NCBI GenBank assembly: GCA_948146395.1
Contig: OX411551.1
Coordinates: forward strand, 48,874,854-48,938,853
DNA: 64,000 bases
Origin: Fragum whitleyi
Taxonomy: Eukaryota > Mollusca > Bivalvia > Cardiida > Cardiidae
Direction of reading: 5' to 3'
This document shows, piece by piece, positions 9,178 through 19,071 of this stretch (positions are counted from its first letter, which is position 1; each line of letters opens with the position of its first letter). The notes below the pieces were generated by a model. The model had not been told where the DNA came from, did not search any database, and worked only from the letters and a program-made list of their open reading frames with translations. The position numbers were made by a program, and so were the translations under genes.

Positions 9178-9437
9178 CCTCACTTCTTTGATATTAGCCA
9201 AATTACTTCATGAGCATCTACAAATTTGCACCTTGGACATCTACAGCACGGGACATTTTGCGAGAAGTCATCAAACTGTTGTAAAGACAATCCGTGGCTC
9301 TTTTTCCAATTCCGAAGCGTGGCGTGCGAGCCAATTGAAAATCTGTCAGCTCTCCCAATTAAATCTACAAAATGCATCTCTAGAAGTTTTATGGTCTCCC
9401 TAAGAGTACAAGAAGCCCCTCTTTCTATTTTCAGAGT
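9178..9437 (+). other. Spacer between integrase and ORF3, with 3' splice-site candidate
   Basis: 260 bp without a supported gene. It ends with a pyrimidine-rich tract, CCCCTCTTTCTATTTTCAG, whose AG is at 9433-9434, four bases before the ORF3 ATG. That fits a spliced subgenomic RNA, as used for third ORFs in some retroelements. No donor was identified with confidence. Confidence 0.45.
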
Positions 9438-10856
9438 ATGATGGCTGAAAAACGTGGAAAATGCTATGGATGTAAACACTGTGAGGCCCTGGGCAAGACG
9501 TATGTGGAGGTGAAGTACAGGATGGTTGCCCACGTATACAAACATCACCTGGCTTTAGACAAGGCGCCATTTTATTGTACACTCTGTCTGCTGAGATGTA
9601 CCACCAAACAGGCCCTGCTCAACCACGTATCCAAGTACAGCAGGCATAGGCAAGCTGTTGCTGAACTGGGTCAGGTGGACAGCCAGAGATTCCTAGTAGA
9701 GAATCCCAACCCTGCCAACGTTGTGCTTGGTATTGATTACAGAGAGCTGACAAACCAGGAGTCAACCAGGATGATCCCAACAAAGAGTCCTTCTGACTTA
9801 GCAGAGGACAACTTTGAGTGTGAGGGACAACATCAGCTCTTAGCACAACCCCTACCACCACTTGGACAGACGACAGCAACATCGGCACCTGGAAGCCTGA
9901 TCAACATCCAGGTGACACCAGAGATACTGGCCAGCCTCCTTAATAGCAAGAGCTCCCCTTCAATCCAAAGCACCAGTCAGCACATGCAGCAACCAGGATT
10001 TGTACCATACAGCCCTGCCCCATCAGTTTCCATTCCTCCGTACACTCCAACACCAATTGTCAAACTCCCTGATTCATACTCCCAACAGCTACCAAATCAG
10101 ACCCTGGACCTTCAGCAAACTTACCAGCCGCCATTAAAGAAACCGAAGTTAGCCACGGAGAGCCCAATCCCTTCAACTACTTTGCCTGAGCAATCAAATC
10201 TTGTAAATACTATGCCTGTCGCCAACCTGAGCTCCCTTAGTACAGAAACAGTTCCTACCAGGCCAGGCCCTCAATCTGCCTTGAATACTCCAGTGTTGGG
10301 GCTAACAAACATTCTGGATCAATATGTTGACGATGAACTAGACTACGATTTTGACGATACGCTTACAGTTCGAAGTCTGCAGGCTCCAAGTGAGGTCCAG
10401 GAGAGGAAAGACACCAAAGTCGAAATCACAACAACTAGGGATGAGTCTAAGCCAATGCTGAATGAAAAGTCTACTCAATGTTCAGAGTCAGGCGAGCTGA
10501 TTACCAACACAATTCAAATAGCAGTGGGTAAAATGGTGGAGGCTTTTGATCAGAACAGTAGGGCGATCCGTGGAATTGACAAGGCATTGGGGGCTTTGAC
10601 GGACGTTGTTTCCAAGATGAGCCGCACATTGGAAAGAATGGGTGAGGAGCAAAGAAGAGAACATGAAAGAAGGAGAGATGAAGCCAATGACAGGAATCGA
10701 GATAGAAGCAGGGAAAGGAGGGATCGTAGTCGGGAGAGAACATCAAGCGTGCAGGGAAAGACGGAGAAGCAGCAGGAGAAACCAAAAGCTGGAGAGAAGA
10801 AATCAGAGAAGAACAAAGAAAACAAGCCATTGAAGTCAATAGTCAATAAGAAATAG
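9438..10856 (+). CDS. ORF3 of the LTR element: two-zinc-finger, coiled-coil, basic-tail protein
   Basis: 472 aa, no internal stop, starting at ATG 9438 (a second ATG follows at once). I do not recognise the family. It occupies the env position but has no signal peptide or membrane segment. The first 70 residues hold two candidate C2H2-type fingers: C12-X2-C15-X16-H32-X3-H36 and C47-X2-C50-X12-H63-X6-H70. Residues about 100-300 are Pro/Ser/Gln-rich and look disordered. Residues about 355-405 look helical and may form a coiled coil. The tail is Arg/Asp/Glu/Lys-rich with RDRSRE-type repeats and could bind RNA or direct nuclear import. An upstream splice acceptor suggests expression from a spliced RNA. 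A regulatory or nucleic-acid-binding role is inference; it could also be a captured host gene. Confidence 0.75.
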   Translation: MMAEKRGKCYGCKHCEALGKTYVEVKYRMVAHVYKHHLALDKAPFYCTLCLLRCTTKQALLNHVSKYSRHRQAVAELGQVDSQRFLVENPNPANVVLGIDYRELTNQESTRMIPTKSPSDLAEDNFECEGQHQLLAQPLPPLGQTTATSAPGSLINIQVTPEILASLLNSKSSPSIQSTSQHMQQPGFVPYSPAPSVSIPPYTPTPIVKLPDSYSQQLPNQTLDLQQTYQPPLKKPKLATESPIPSTTLPEQSNLVNTMPVANLSSLSTETVPTRPGPQSALNTPVLGLTNILDQYVDDELDYDFDDTLTVRSLQAPSEVQERKDTKVEITTTRDESKPMLNEKSTQCSESGELITNTIQIAVGKMVEAFDQNSRAIRGIDKALGALTDVVSKMSRTLERMGEEQRREHERRRDEANDRNRDRSRERRDRSRERTSSVQGKTEKQQEKPKAGEKKSEKNKENKPLKSIVNKK

Positions 10857-11328
10857 AACAGTTTAAGTGATGCCATTTTAAGTAATTAAGAGTCAATGAT
10901 ATAGAGTGAATTAAGCGATAAGGAAATCTAGTGGACAATGGACACCAAGTGCATTAAATCGGTTACAAGTTAAAGTGAACAGTGAAGGATTTAGTGTTAA
11001 TTTCTAAGTGTTATTTATTCGCGGAGTTATTGTTAGAGTTTTGAAAGTGATATATTATTTAGTAATGCCACATTTATTCAATTCATCAAGTAGTGTTTAT
11101 CAAAACTTCAATCCCAAATTTGAATATTAAACTTTAGAATGGTCTAATAGTAGTGAATACTGGTAGCAAGCAGTTCCTTGAACGATTGAGTTTTTCTACC
11201 TTAGCCAGTATGATTTCTACATGATTTAGATTTACGTTGTCAACTGCAAATTCTTTACTTATAGCTAAACAGTCTTTAATTTTCTTGTATTGTCAGTCGG
11301 AACTTTGACAAAGTAAGAGGGGGAGTGT
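10857..11328 (+). other. 3' untranslated region of the LTR element with polypurine tract
   Basis: Non-coding DNA between ORF3 and the 3' LTR. The purine-rich run AAGTAAGAGGGGGAG at 11311-11325, just before the LTR, is the expected primer for plus-strand DNA synthesis. Confidence 0.6.
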
Positions 11329-12478
11329 TGTAGGGTCCCAACCTTACCTTGTCTAGAGTTCATATTTATTGATTATCATTTTCATCTATTCGTGTTGAAA
11401 TGAAAGTCGACTGTGTGTGAATACTCGTGTGTCATACGGTATACGAGATTTACACACCATTTTTCCACTCATTTATGCGTTTAATCATGTCAGCCGGTCA
11501 TTTTAAAAGCTTGCCCAGTTAGAATTTAATTACAATTGGTCAAATGAGTCGTCTGTGTACGTTGTCATGTCCAATTGCCCTCGTATTCGCTATTTGATAG
11601 ATTGAAGACACGCGCTTCCGTGTCTTTGTCAGCCATTTTAGTTTACCCGGTGCAGTAGTAAATTTCTCCCTAGCAACCCTTAGGACGCTGAATTTCAACC
11701 GCCTTCTGGTCAAAACAACAAATTTCACCATGAAACGGTCTTATTCGGTACGGAAAATGCCGATTCAGCATTTAATTTTCCTTTTACCATAATGTTTTAT
11801 ACATTTTAAGTTACATTCCCGATTGTTATAGAATTTAACCTCGAGAGATGGTTGCTAGTACACAGTTATTTTTAGTGCGCATTCGATTAGCCAATCGAAT
11901 GGCGCTGTGTACGCAAATTATTTTTGCGTACGGTCAAGGTCCGCAAAACTTTTCTGTGGGTACGCGTTATTTATTTGTGCACCCAAGATTTGTATAAATA
12001 CCCCCGAGTTCTTGTAGTCGAGGTCTCCACTCACCAACAAAATTTTAGAGGGCAACCCCTTTTCGGCCACAGCAGAAATTCATTGTAATTTAAGAGAATA
12101 GATCTAGGAGCTTTATCAATAACAATTCAGAAGTCAACTGTTGAAACCCTAACTCTTCACGGTTAGCATATAGAATCTATATCAAATTTAATTGTCGAAT
12201 CCCTGACCTGAGCTGACAGATTCGGTTGTTTGAAATACCGTCGTTGACTTTCGTTTCGACACGAACCAGCATCAAATATCGATCGAGAAACCATTCATTT
12301 TAACCCTGAGTCAACCAAGTCGAATTATCAACCGTAAAATAAACTCGGATGTTTTTTGTTTTACGTCGTCTTTAGTTATTTATTTTAGCCCTCGGAGACC
12401 AGCTTTTGTTCAACTTTTATTTTCGTTAATCCTGACAAGTTTTTTTTTTGGAAGGTTGCAAGTAGCCTGCGAGCAATA
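11329..12478 (+). repeat. 3' LTR (1,150 bp)
   Basis: Same length as the 5' LTR, with three base differences seen. It ends in TA where the 5' LTR ends in CA, and is followed by the second ATAC at 12479-12482. Confidence 0.93.
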
Positions 12479-12949
12479 ATACTTATGAGATATGCCCTGG
12501 ACAAAAAATGGTCTACGGACCAACCAAACAACTGACCTCTTCGAAGAGGGGAAGGGGCATACAAATTTCTTTAACAATTAACATGGTTTACCTATGTCAG
12601 CAAATGTGTCTGCCTCATAAGAATAACATATTATGAGACAATATTATGTAAAATTATCATACAAAAAATGTATTTATTATAAACCAATGCCCCATCAACT
12701 GCCATTTTCACCACTTTTCAACATGTTTGCCCTTGGAAAATGACCTTGGCTCTGACAAATTACTGTGAAAGTGGTACCAACAGAAAAGTCTTGTCACAAG
12801 CAATAATCATGTGGAATATGAGGCCTCTATCCCTTACTAATCAGGTTATGGCATAGATTCAAGTTTTTTGGGTGGGACAAATAGACAGTTCAAAAACAAT
12901 ATAACCCCAAATAGATAAAGCAGGGGCATAGAAATAATAAAACATAACA
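12479..12949. other. Right TSD, right part of the split repeat, then non-coding DNA
   Basis: ATAC at 12479-12482 is the right target duplication. Sequence to about 12561 ('ggaaggggcata') completes the repeat begun at 1437. The remainder to 12949 shows no gene. Confidence 0.5.
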
Positions 12950-13307
12950 GGGGTGTGGAAATTTGACTTCACCACTTGTCCATGGACAAGTTCCAAGTCA
13001 ATTTCCTACTTGTCCATGATCAAATTGAACTTGCCCACAAAAACATGAATTGATAAAAATTGAAAACAAAAAAAACTTTATTTTTAATGAAGAAAATTCT
13101 GTAACCCAGCATTTTCTTCACTAAAGACAATGTTTTCTTCACTTTGATACAATCAAAAGGATTACTTTTCTCCCGAATCTTTTTAGTACTGTACTAAGAT
13201 TTGCTCTGGTATTTACTTGTCCACAGACAAATGGCCTAGTAAAATGTCCTTGCCTACAAGTTGAAAAGCCTGTGTCAGATAAGTCTGCCATGGGAATTCC
13301 ACACCTC
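12950..13307. mobile_element. MITE-like repeat 'cttgtccatggacaag', copy 1
   Basis: Ends are inverted repeats, GGGTGTGGAAATT at the left and AATTCCACACCTC at the right. The interior carries several 'acttgtcca' motifs in both orientations. Related copies lie at 15221-15584, 18965-19071 and 53307-53480 (the last inverted). Confidence 0.6.
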
Positions 13308-13703
13308 TAAATGTTAGCTTCATAAAGGACAGTGAGGACAGGTAATTAGCTAATCAAAACAAGGGCATTAAATAACACTTGATATGTTTGCATACATAAA
13401 ATAATTTATTTTTAATTGTGTCCATCAAAATCCATGCATTCTCATTGACTGCAATAATGCTTTGCCAAAGTGATGACTATGATTGTTAGAAGATTTTGCG
13501 TAACATTTTTGTGATATTTCTGAACGTAAATGTAATTGTTCCTAACTGAGTGGAGCTAAAAATAAGGAGAGACTATTTTTCATTCATTTAGGTATGAAAC
13601 TAAAAATCTGATCAACTTATTTATTTGCGGATTCATTTTAGTGTGATAAGGTTTTTAGTTTCATTCCTTCATGAAATAAAAAAAAAATACATAGATGAAT
13701 TTA
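13308..13703. other. Non-coding DNA downstream of the RecQ-like gene
   Basis: Contains TTTATT at 13620-13625, which is AATAAA on the minus strand, about 80 bases after the helicase stop. It probably includes the helicase 3' UTR. Nothing else recognised. Confidence 0.5.
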
Positions 13704-14613
13704 TCAATCGCTATCACTTTCGGACAAACTGTTGCTACTCAATCTCTCATCATATTCTGTGTCTGAGTCTACTTCTTCAGGATCGTGTTCCATATACATA
13801 ATTGGAAAACTAAATGATTTGCACTGGTCACTTTTACAATTACAAGTGCGTTCACAAATATCACAACACAAATGTTGCATAAGATCTTCTGACTTGGCAT
13901 TATAAGTTTTCAGGATAAGTTGACGCCTGCATGTAGATGTATTGACAACATAATCCTTCATTTCACTGTCCAACCCTATACATTGTGCCTTGTTGAACAG
14001 TAACATGGCCATAGATTGTGTCCCATCACGTCCACAACGCCCAAATTGTTGCACAAAGCTATCCATATCCTTTGGTGGCCCAAAGTTTATAACATAATTG
14101 ATCCCTACAAAATTAACGCCCATTCCTGCTGCACTAGTTGCTACTACGATGCGCACTACACCATTTGCATCATCCAAATCTTTTCTGATTTTTTCTTTTG
14201 TTTGGTCTGTAGTTTTTGAGTGGTACATTTCCACATGCTTTATTTTCTGGTCACCTATATTGAGTCTGAATGCAGTGAACACTTGGCTACAAAGAGAAAT
14301 TGATGGACAGAATACTAAATATCTCTCACATGATTGTTCCTTTTCGTCTACAAGATAAATCAGTCTTTCTAAAACCCTTTCAATCGGCACTGTCCGTTTA
14401 TACTGTTGTGCAAACAATTTTATATTAGGGCGGTCTGGATTGTCTATCAGCTCACAACAATTCTGCATAGCAAATTTCTTCTGCATTTTTTTGCGCGCTG
14501 ATTTGTTTGCTGTTGCTGTTATAAGTAAAACTGGACACTTGATGAGAGATCGTGCCTCGCTCAATCTGCCATACCAAATGCGGAAGGGCTCGTCTTCTCT
14601 ATCTGCTTCTCCC
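13704..14613 (-). CDS. RecQ-like DNA helicase, exon 2 (helicase domain 2 and Zn-binding)
   Basis: This is the second and last exon of a 450-aa protein, residues 148-450. The acceptor on the minus strand reads CTTCTATTTCAG and joins exon 1 in phase, completing a split Trp codon and giving W-G-E-A-D-R. The two exons total 1,353 nt, a multiple of three. Visible RecQ features are VLLITATA (motif III), the YHSKTT segment, ATSAAGMGVNF (motif V) and QQFGRCGRDG (motif VI with its arginine fingers). A cysteine set CRRQ...HLCCDIC resembles the RecQ zinc-binding subdomain. There is no winged-helix (RQC) or HRDC domain; the protein ends in an acidic/serine tail. It probably unwinds DNA using ATP. Which RecQ orthologue it is, or whether it belongs to a mobile-element-linked expansion, I cannot say. 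Confidence 0.87.
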
Positions 14614-15220
14614 CTGAAATAGAAGAAAAACAGTTTTTATCACCATTGAAAAGATGTGGATACTCCACAAATATTAAACAGATAAATTGTTGGCTTAGAA
14701 CTATATTATCCCATACTTTTAAAGATTTCATCATCTAAATAATGATGAGGTGATTCTAAGCAGAATTTATGCTCAATATTCAAGATGTAGCACCGCATAC
14801 GATTGTGGATAAGAAATGTAAGTTAAAAAAGGGGGAGGCAATATTGGCACAAATTGCATCTAGGGTTATCCTTGATAGTAAAGGTTACTCTTTGGACAGT
14901 GAAAATGTACACAAAGTTTCAAGTGAATGCCTTCAATGCACCCAGAGATATCGTATAATGTCAAGTATTGGCATGAGGACGGCAACAACAACGCAAAGAA
15001 AATAGCAATACCCCGGGTTTTCTCAAAAACAGCCAAGCTAAAAATCCACCAGAAAAATAATTTATTACTAATAAAATTAGATATGACCACCCAGTCCAAG
15101 TTCTGTATTACTTCCATTCAGGCCTGCTTCCAATTTCCTAGCAGAAAAGCAGTATTAGCCAATTGGCAAATGCAAATTATACAGCTCTTGATGTATATTT
15201 CCCTTAAGTTCTTTAAACCA

Positions 15221-15584
15221 AGGATGTGGAAATATGGATTATCTATCCCAGTCCCTGGACAAGTAGACTATTTTCTTATACTTCTTCAAGTATAAGAAAA
15301 TGGTCTACTTGTCCAGGATCAAATTGAACTTGTCCGCAAATGAGCATCTAAAGTCTAAGAAAACATTGCTTTTAATGATGAGATCCAGCATTTTCTTCAT
15401 TAAAAAAGATGTGTTCTACCCTTTGATATACCCATTAGGACAATTTAATTTCATATTTATATTTAGAATTTTTTCAAGTTTTTTCCTGGCATTTACTTGT
15501 CCATGGACAAAATACTTAGGAAAATGTAATTATACGCAAACTTGTAGAAGAGCCTATGTGGGACAAAGGAATTCCATAACCACC
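15221..15584. mobile_element. MITE-like repeat 'cttgtccatggacaag', copy 2
   Basis: Same order of motifs as 12950-13307, ending in 'aaaggaattccataacc'. It includes a palindrome at 15254-15317 with 30-bp arms and about one mismatch. Confidence 0.55.
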
Positions 15585-15667
15585 TATATTCAAATTATGA
15601 AAATCACTTCATTCATTAACATTAGTATATCATCTAAGTCCAACAGAATCCTCACTAGAAACATTTC

Positions 15668-16491
15668 TAAACTAGAAAGCCATGAATGGCTTGAGTCCCT
15701 CCACAGGCTTGAAATTCTTGTAATAGCAAATCAAAGTTTTGACTAGATTTTTTGATATTTTGGGTTCTACTGATGTTGACAAATTTTTCATCCAATCAGA
15801 ATAATTTGGGCTGCATGTTAATGGGTCACCCTAGGATCATACCAATGAAGTTTGATTGATATCCATGAGTTTCCCCTATATAACATATAGAGAAATGACC
15901 TCTGCCCATAAAATGTATATTTTCATCCGATCACAATAATTTTTGGTAGACTAATAAATGGTCACTCAGGATAATTCCAGTGAAATTTAGTAAATATCCA
16001 TCCTGAGGAAATTTTTGGTAGACTGATAAATGGTCACTCAGGATCATTCCAGTGAAATTTAGTAAATATCCATCAATTAGATTCTGAGAAAATGATTCTG
16101 AAAGTTACCACTATATAACATATAGAAAAATGACCTCTAGTCTGCCCATAAAATACATATTTTCATCCGATCACAATTATTTCTTATAGAATGATAAAGG
16201 GTCACTCGAGGATCATTCACGTAAAATTTAATTGGTATCCATCTATAAGAATCTGAGAAAACCCACTTTTTACCATATTTGGAAATTAGCAAAGCCCATT
16301 AAATCCATTTTTTTCATTGGATCAAAATTTGTTGGACAAGTCTGAAAGAGGGTCACCAAAGGATCATTCCTGTGAAGTTTGGTTGAAATTCATCAAGTAG
16401 TTTTTGAGGAGAAGATTTTTAAATAAAAACGGACACAGCGCGGCGTTACGCCATGACAATAGCCCCAGTGGCCTTCGGCCGGTGGAGCTAA
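15668..16491 (+). mobile_element. Helitron2/Helentron-like non-autonomous element, family B
   Basis: The left end AACTAGAAAGCCATGAATGG can form a small hairpin and is followed by a CTCCACAGG motif. The right end has a hairpin (GGCC-TTC-GGCC) then GGTGGAGCTAA. The left CTCCAC and right GTGGAG are complementary and unequally distant from the ends, as in asymmetric terminal inverted repeats of Helentrons. The interior has repeated units of about 130-175 bp ('ggtcactcaggatcattccagtgaaatt'). No Rep/helicase is encoded. Confidence 0.55.
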
Positions 16492-16529
16492 TAAAACAAG
16501 ATGAGTTTGTGAAACACGAATGCCCCCGG

Positions 16530-16758
16530 AACAGCATTTTTTTAAAGTTTGACCTTGACAGATGACCCTGACCTTGTCACACGACCTTGACCTTCTCACA
16601 TGACCTTGACTTGGTGTACGGCTTTGTATGTCAAATACTTTTGGAGAAAAGGCAAAGGTTAAGTTTTCGGACAGACGGACGGATGGACAGACAGACATAC
16701 ATACAGACAGATGGACATTAGTAAAACAATATGCCTCCGATTTCTCGATACGGGGGCA
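16530..16758. repeat. Repeat with 'atgcccccg'/'cgggggcat' ends
   Basis: The ends are short inverted repeats. The interior has repeated 'tgaccttgac' runs and 'cagacggacggatgg' satellite-like text. It resembles the repeat at 47105-47870. Confidence 0.5.
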
Positions 16759-17350
16759 TAAAAATTGCTTGTAATAAGCACCTTTTTAGTGTGAACCTAT
16801 TGTTTTCCTCACATTTAAATTCTGGTTGTATGAAATTTACTACATATCATTTTACACCAGACTAAAAATGTAACCGGTGTATAAATTTCTAGTGAGAAAC
16901 AATTATCCAGAAGTCCTAAGGTAAGTTCCTGAGAGGTTGGGTTAAAATTTGATTTATCTGGTCCTGCAGGTTAAACTTCCTCAAAGCTTTGGATCCCATT
17001 CAACTTGTTTTACAATGTATAATTAAAGGTTTAGACAGAAGTCTAGTAATGAGATTTTAGGGAAACTTATTATGTTTTATTTAAGGTAGTGGATCCGTAA
17101 TAGTTCCGCAATATTTTGGAAGTATTGAATTTTAACAGTGTAAACCAAAATTTCCTAATGAATTTCATTAGGAAACCTCCGTCAACATTATGAAAGTTTA
17201 TGGGTTCAGAAATGTTGCGTAGTATTATTACCACTACCTTAATTGAACTGGCAGTGGTGTTTTTTTTTTTTTGTTTTTTTTAAACATTATTTTACCTAGG
17301 ATAAGAAATAACTGATATATATATTAATATCTCTTATGTATATATCTTAC

Positions 17351-17793
17351 CAGTGCAAAATGGTATGTGCTTCATCAACAACCATGAGGCGAAAAGAATC
17401 AGATTTCTGCAACATCTGGCGCCACTTGCTTACATTCAGTAAATTTTCCGGTGAAGAAAATATGAAATCATAATGTCCATTGAGTATATCAGCATCCTCA
17501 GAACTGTCCTTCCCCAAATAGGTACTCTTTAGTCCAACTGAATTGAGATAATCGCATTGTTCTTTCATAATTGAAATGAGTGGCGCAACTACCAGCACTT
17601 GGCACTTTTCACCTTCGTTCATTTTACTCCATATCATAAAAAATGCGTGATAACACAAACTCTTCCCGCTCCCAGTTTTCACAGACAAGAAAACGTCCTT
17701 TTTTTGCAGTAGATTCTCCAAGCATTCTTTTTGAAAATCTTTCAAACTCGAAACGCCGAATTTCTCACAAATCAAGCGAAAGTTGTCCTCCAT
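17351..17793 (-). CDS. RecQ-like DNA helicase, exon 1 (helicase domain 1)
   Basis: Residues 1-148 of a 450-aa protein; ATG at 17793 gives MEDNFRLICEKFG. The RecQ motif 0 (FGVSSLKDFQ, residues 12-21) precedes Walker A KTGSGKS (39-45), motif Ia VVAPLISIMKEQ (about 69-80) and DEAH (140-143). The exon ends at a GTAAGA donor after CAC TG and continues in exon 2 at 14613. The protein is shorter than typical animal RecQ helicases and has no N-terminal extension. The 150 bp upstream are moderately GC-rich, with no clear TATA box. Confidence 0.88.
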
Positions 17794-18104
17794 TTTGACA
17801 GGTGAATCGAACTCGTTTTGTTAGGATAGTTCTCATTGGCCGACTTCTCCATCTGAAAATCGTGATGGCACCAATGAAAAGACAGAATCCAGCCAGCGCA
17901 AACACGTGAGAAAATCGACCAATTGTCCCAGGGGTCGATATAGCGTAGCAAATAGGGAGACCCCGGGGTATCCGAGGATGAATAATTAAGTAATAAAGTA
18001 AAGTGTCTGGAACAGTTTATTTTTCCAGGAGGAGAATTGGTGTGTCAGCTTCCAGACTTGGCATGCAACACACACTTGTAAACCGGTGTGATGATTAATT
18101 GAGA
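17794..18104. other. 5' flank of the RecQ-like gene
   Basis: Likely promoter and 5' UTR of the minus-strand helicase. It includes a CACGTG at 17903 and ATTGGC at 17835 (an inverted CCAAT-type element). No gene found. Confidence 0.4.
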
Positions 18105-18905
18105 CTTGACCATTCTGTTGATACCAGGCTCAAGGTCATATATCAAGGTCAAGATCATTTTTCAAGGTCAAATTTGTGAAAAATTAAAACTTTTAACATT
18201 GGTCATAACCTTGGATAGGTAAGTGATAGAGCCTAGATATTTCCCATGTGCATTTCTTGTGGCAAGACCTTTCTGTAAATACTAAAGTCAAGGTTGTCTG
18301 TCAAGGTCAAGGTCATTTTTTCAAGGTCACTTTCAACACAAAAACTTTTGCCATATGCCATAACTTTTCATTGGTAAGAGATAGAGCCTTAATATTTTAC
18401 ATGTGCAATGCTTGTGACAAGACCTTTTCTGTAAGATACCAAACTCAAGGTGGTTTTTCAAGGTCATTATTTCAAGGTAAAATTTGGGAACAATTAAAAC
18501 TTTAACATTGACCAAAGCATTAGTTTTGTGAGTGATAGAGCCTTGATATTTCACATCTGCATTGCTTGCGGCAAGATCTTTTTGTGAATACTGAAGTCAA
18601 GGCTGTCTGTCAAATTCAAGGTCATTTTTCAAGGTCACTATTTTTCAATATAAAATCTTAACATTGACCATCACTTTTGATTGGTATGTGATAGAGCCTT
18701 CATATTTCACATGTGCATTTCTTGTGACAAGACCTTTCTGAGAATACTAAAGTCAAGGTGGTCTGTCAAGTTCAAGGTCATTTTAAGGTCCCTTTTTTCA
18801 GCATAAAATCTTTGACATTGGCCATAAGTGATAAAGCCTTCATAATTTACATGATGATTGGGACAAGACCTTTCAGAAGGCACCACCTTCAATGTTGTAT
18901 GGATT
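18105..18905. repeat. Tandem repeat, about 155-bp units, five copies
   Basis: Units are marked by 'gtgatagagcc' near 18220, 18378, 18532, 18688 and 18827, each followed by 'tatttcacatgtgcatt' and runs of 'tcaaggtca'. The short open frames here are by-products of the repeat. Confidence 0.7.
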
Positions 18906-18964
18906 ATAAACATATCAATGATTTTTCCCTTAAATCTATTTTAAGTTATATTCAAATATAAACC

Positions 18965-19071
18965 CTACTATTTACTTGTCCTAGTCAGACAAGTGGTCAA
19001 GGAAAGTGTACTTGTCTGCCAGCTGAAGAGCCTATGTGAAACAATTTAGCAAAGGAATTCCATGCCCCTGA
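18965..19071. repeat. Truncated copy of the 'cttgtccatggacaag' repeat
   Basis: Matches the right end of the 12950 and 15221 copies: 'tttacttgtcc', 'gaagagcctatgtg' and 'aaaggaattccatg' in the same order. Confidence 0.5.

Larger units (their letters stand above)
1599..12478 (+). mobile_element. Ty3/gypsy LTR retrotransposon, nearly complete and recent
   Basis: This is a 10.9-kb element with 1,150-bp LTRs at both ends, a 4-bp target duplication, a PBS-like motif, gag with a zinc knuckle, pol in the order PR-RT-RNaseH-INT (the Ty3/gypsy order), a third ORF and a purine tract before the 3' LTR. I saw only three differences between the LTRs (2255/11985, 2744/12474 and 2747/12477), about 0.3%, which implies a young insertion. 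It is not intact: two TGA codons break pol at 6745-6747 and 7630-7632, and a 1-kb DNA transposon separates the 5' LTR from the primer-binding site. I cannot assign the clade; it has no chromodomain that I can see. Confidence 0.93.
14614..17350 (-). other. Intron of the RecQ-like helicase, filled with repeats
   Basis: The donor on the minus strand is CACTG|GTAAGATATA and the acceptor TTCTATTTCAG|GGG. The intron is 2,737 bp and splits the helicase core between the DEAH box and motif III. It holds a MITE-like repeat (15221-15584), a rolling-circle-like element (15668-16491) and a 'gccccc' repeat (16530-16758). 14614-15220 and 16760-17340 show nothing else. Confidence 0.85.

Noticed and set aside
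9180..9548. 122-codon minus-strand frame across the ORF3 start
   Set aside because: It overlaps the integrase/ORF3 junction and has no recognisable domain; a shadow of the element genes.
10501..10876. Minus-strand frames opposite the ORF3 tail
   Set aside because: Low-complexity Arg/Lys/Glu codons produce Ser/Leu/Phe-rich antisense frames; not a gene.
14927..15746. Two frames of 122 and 148 codons in the helicase intron
   Set aside because: They run across known repeats (12950-type MITE and family B start) and have no domain.
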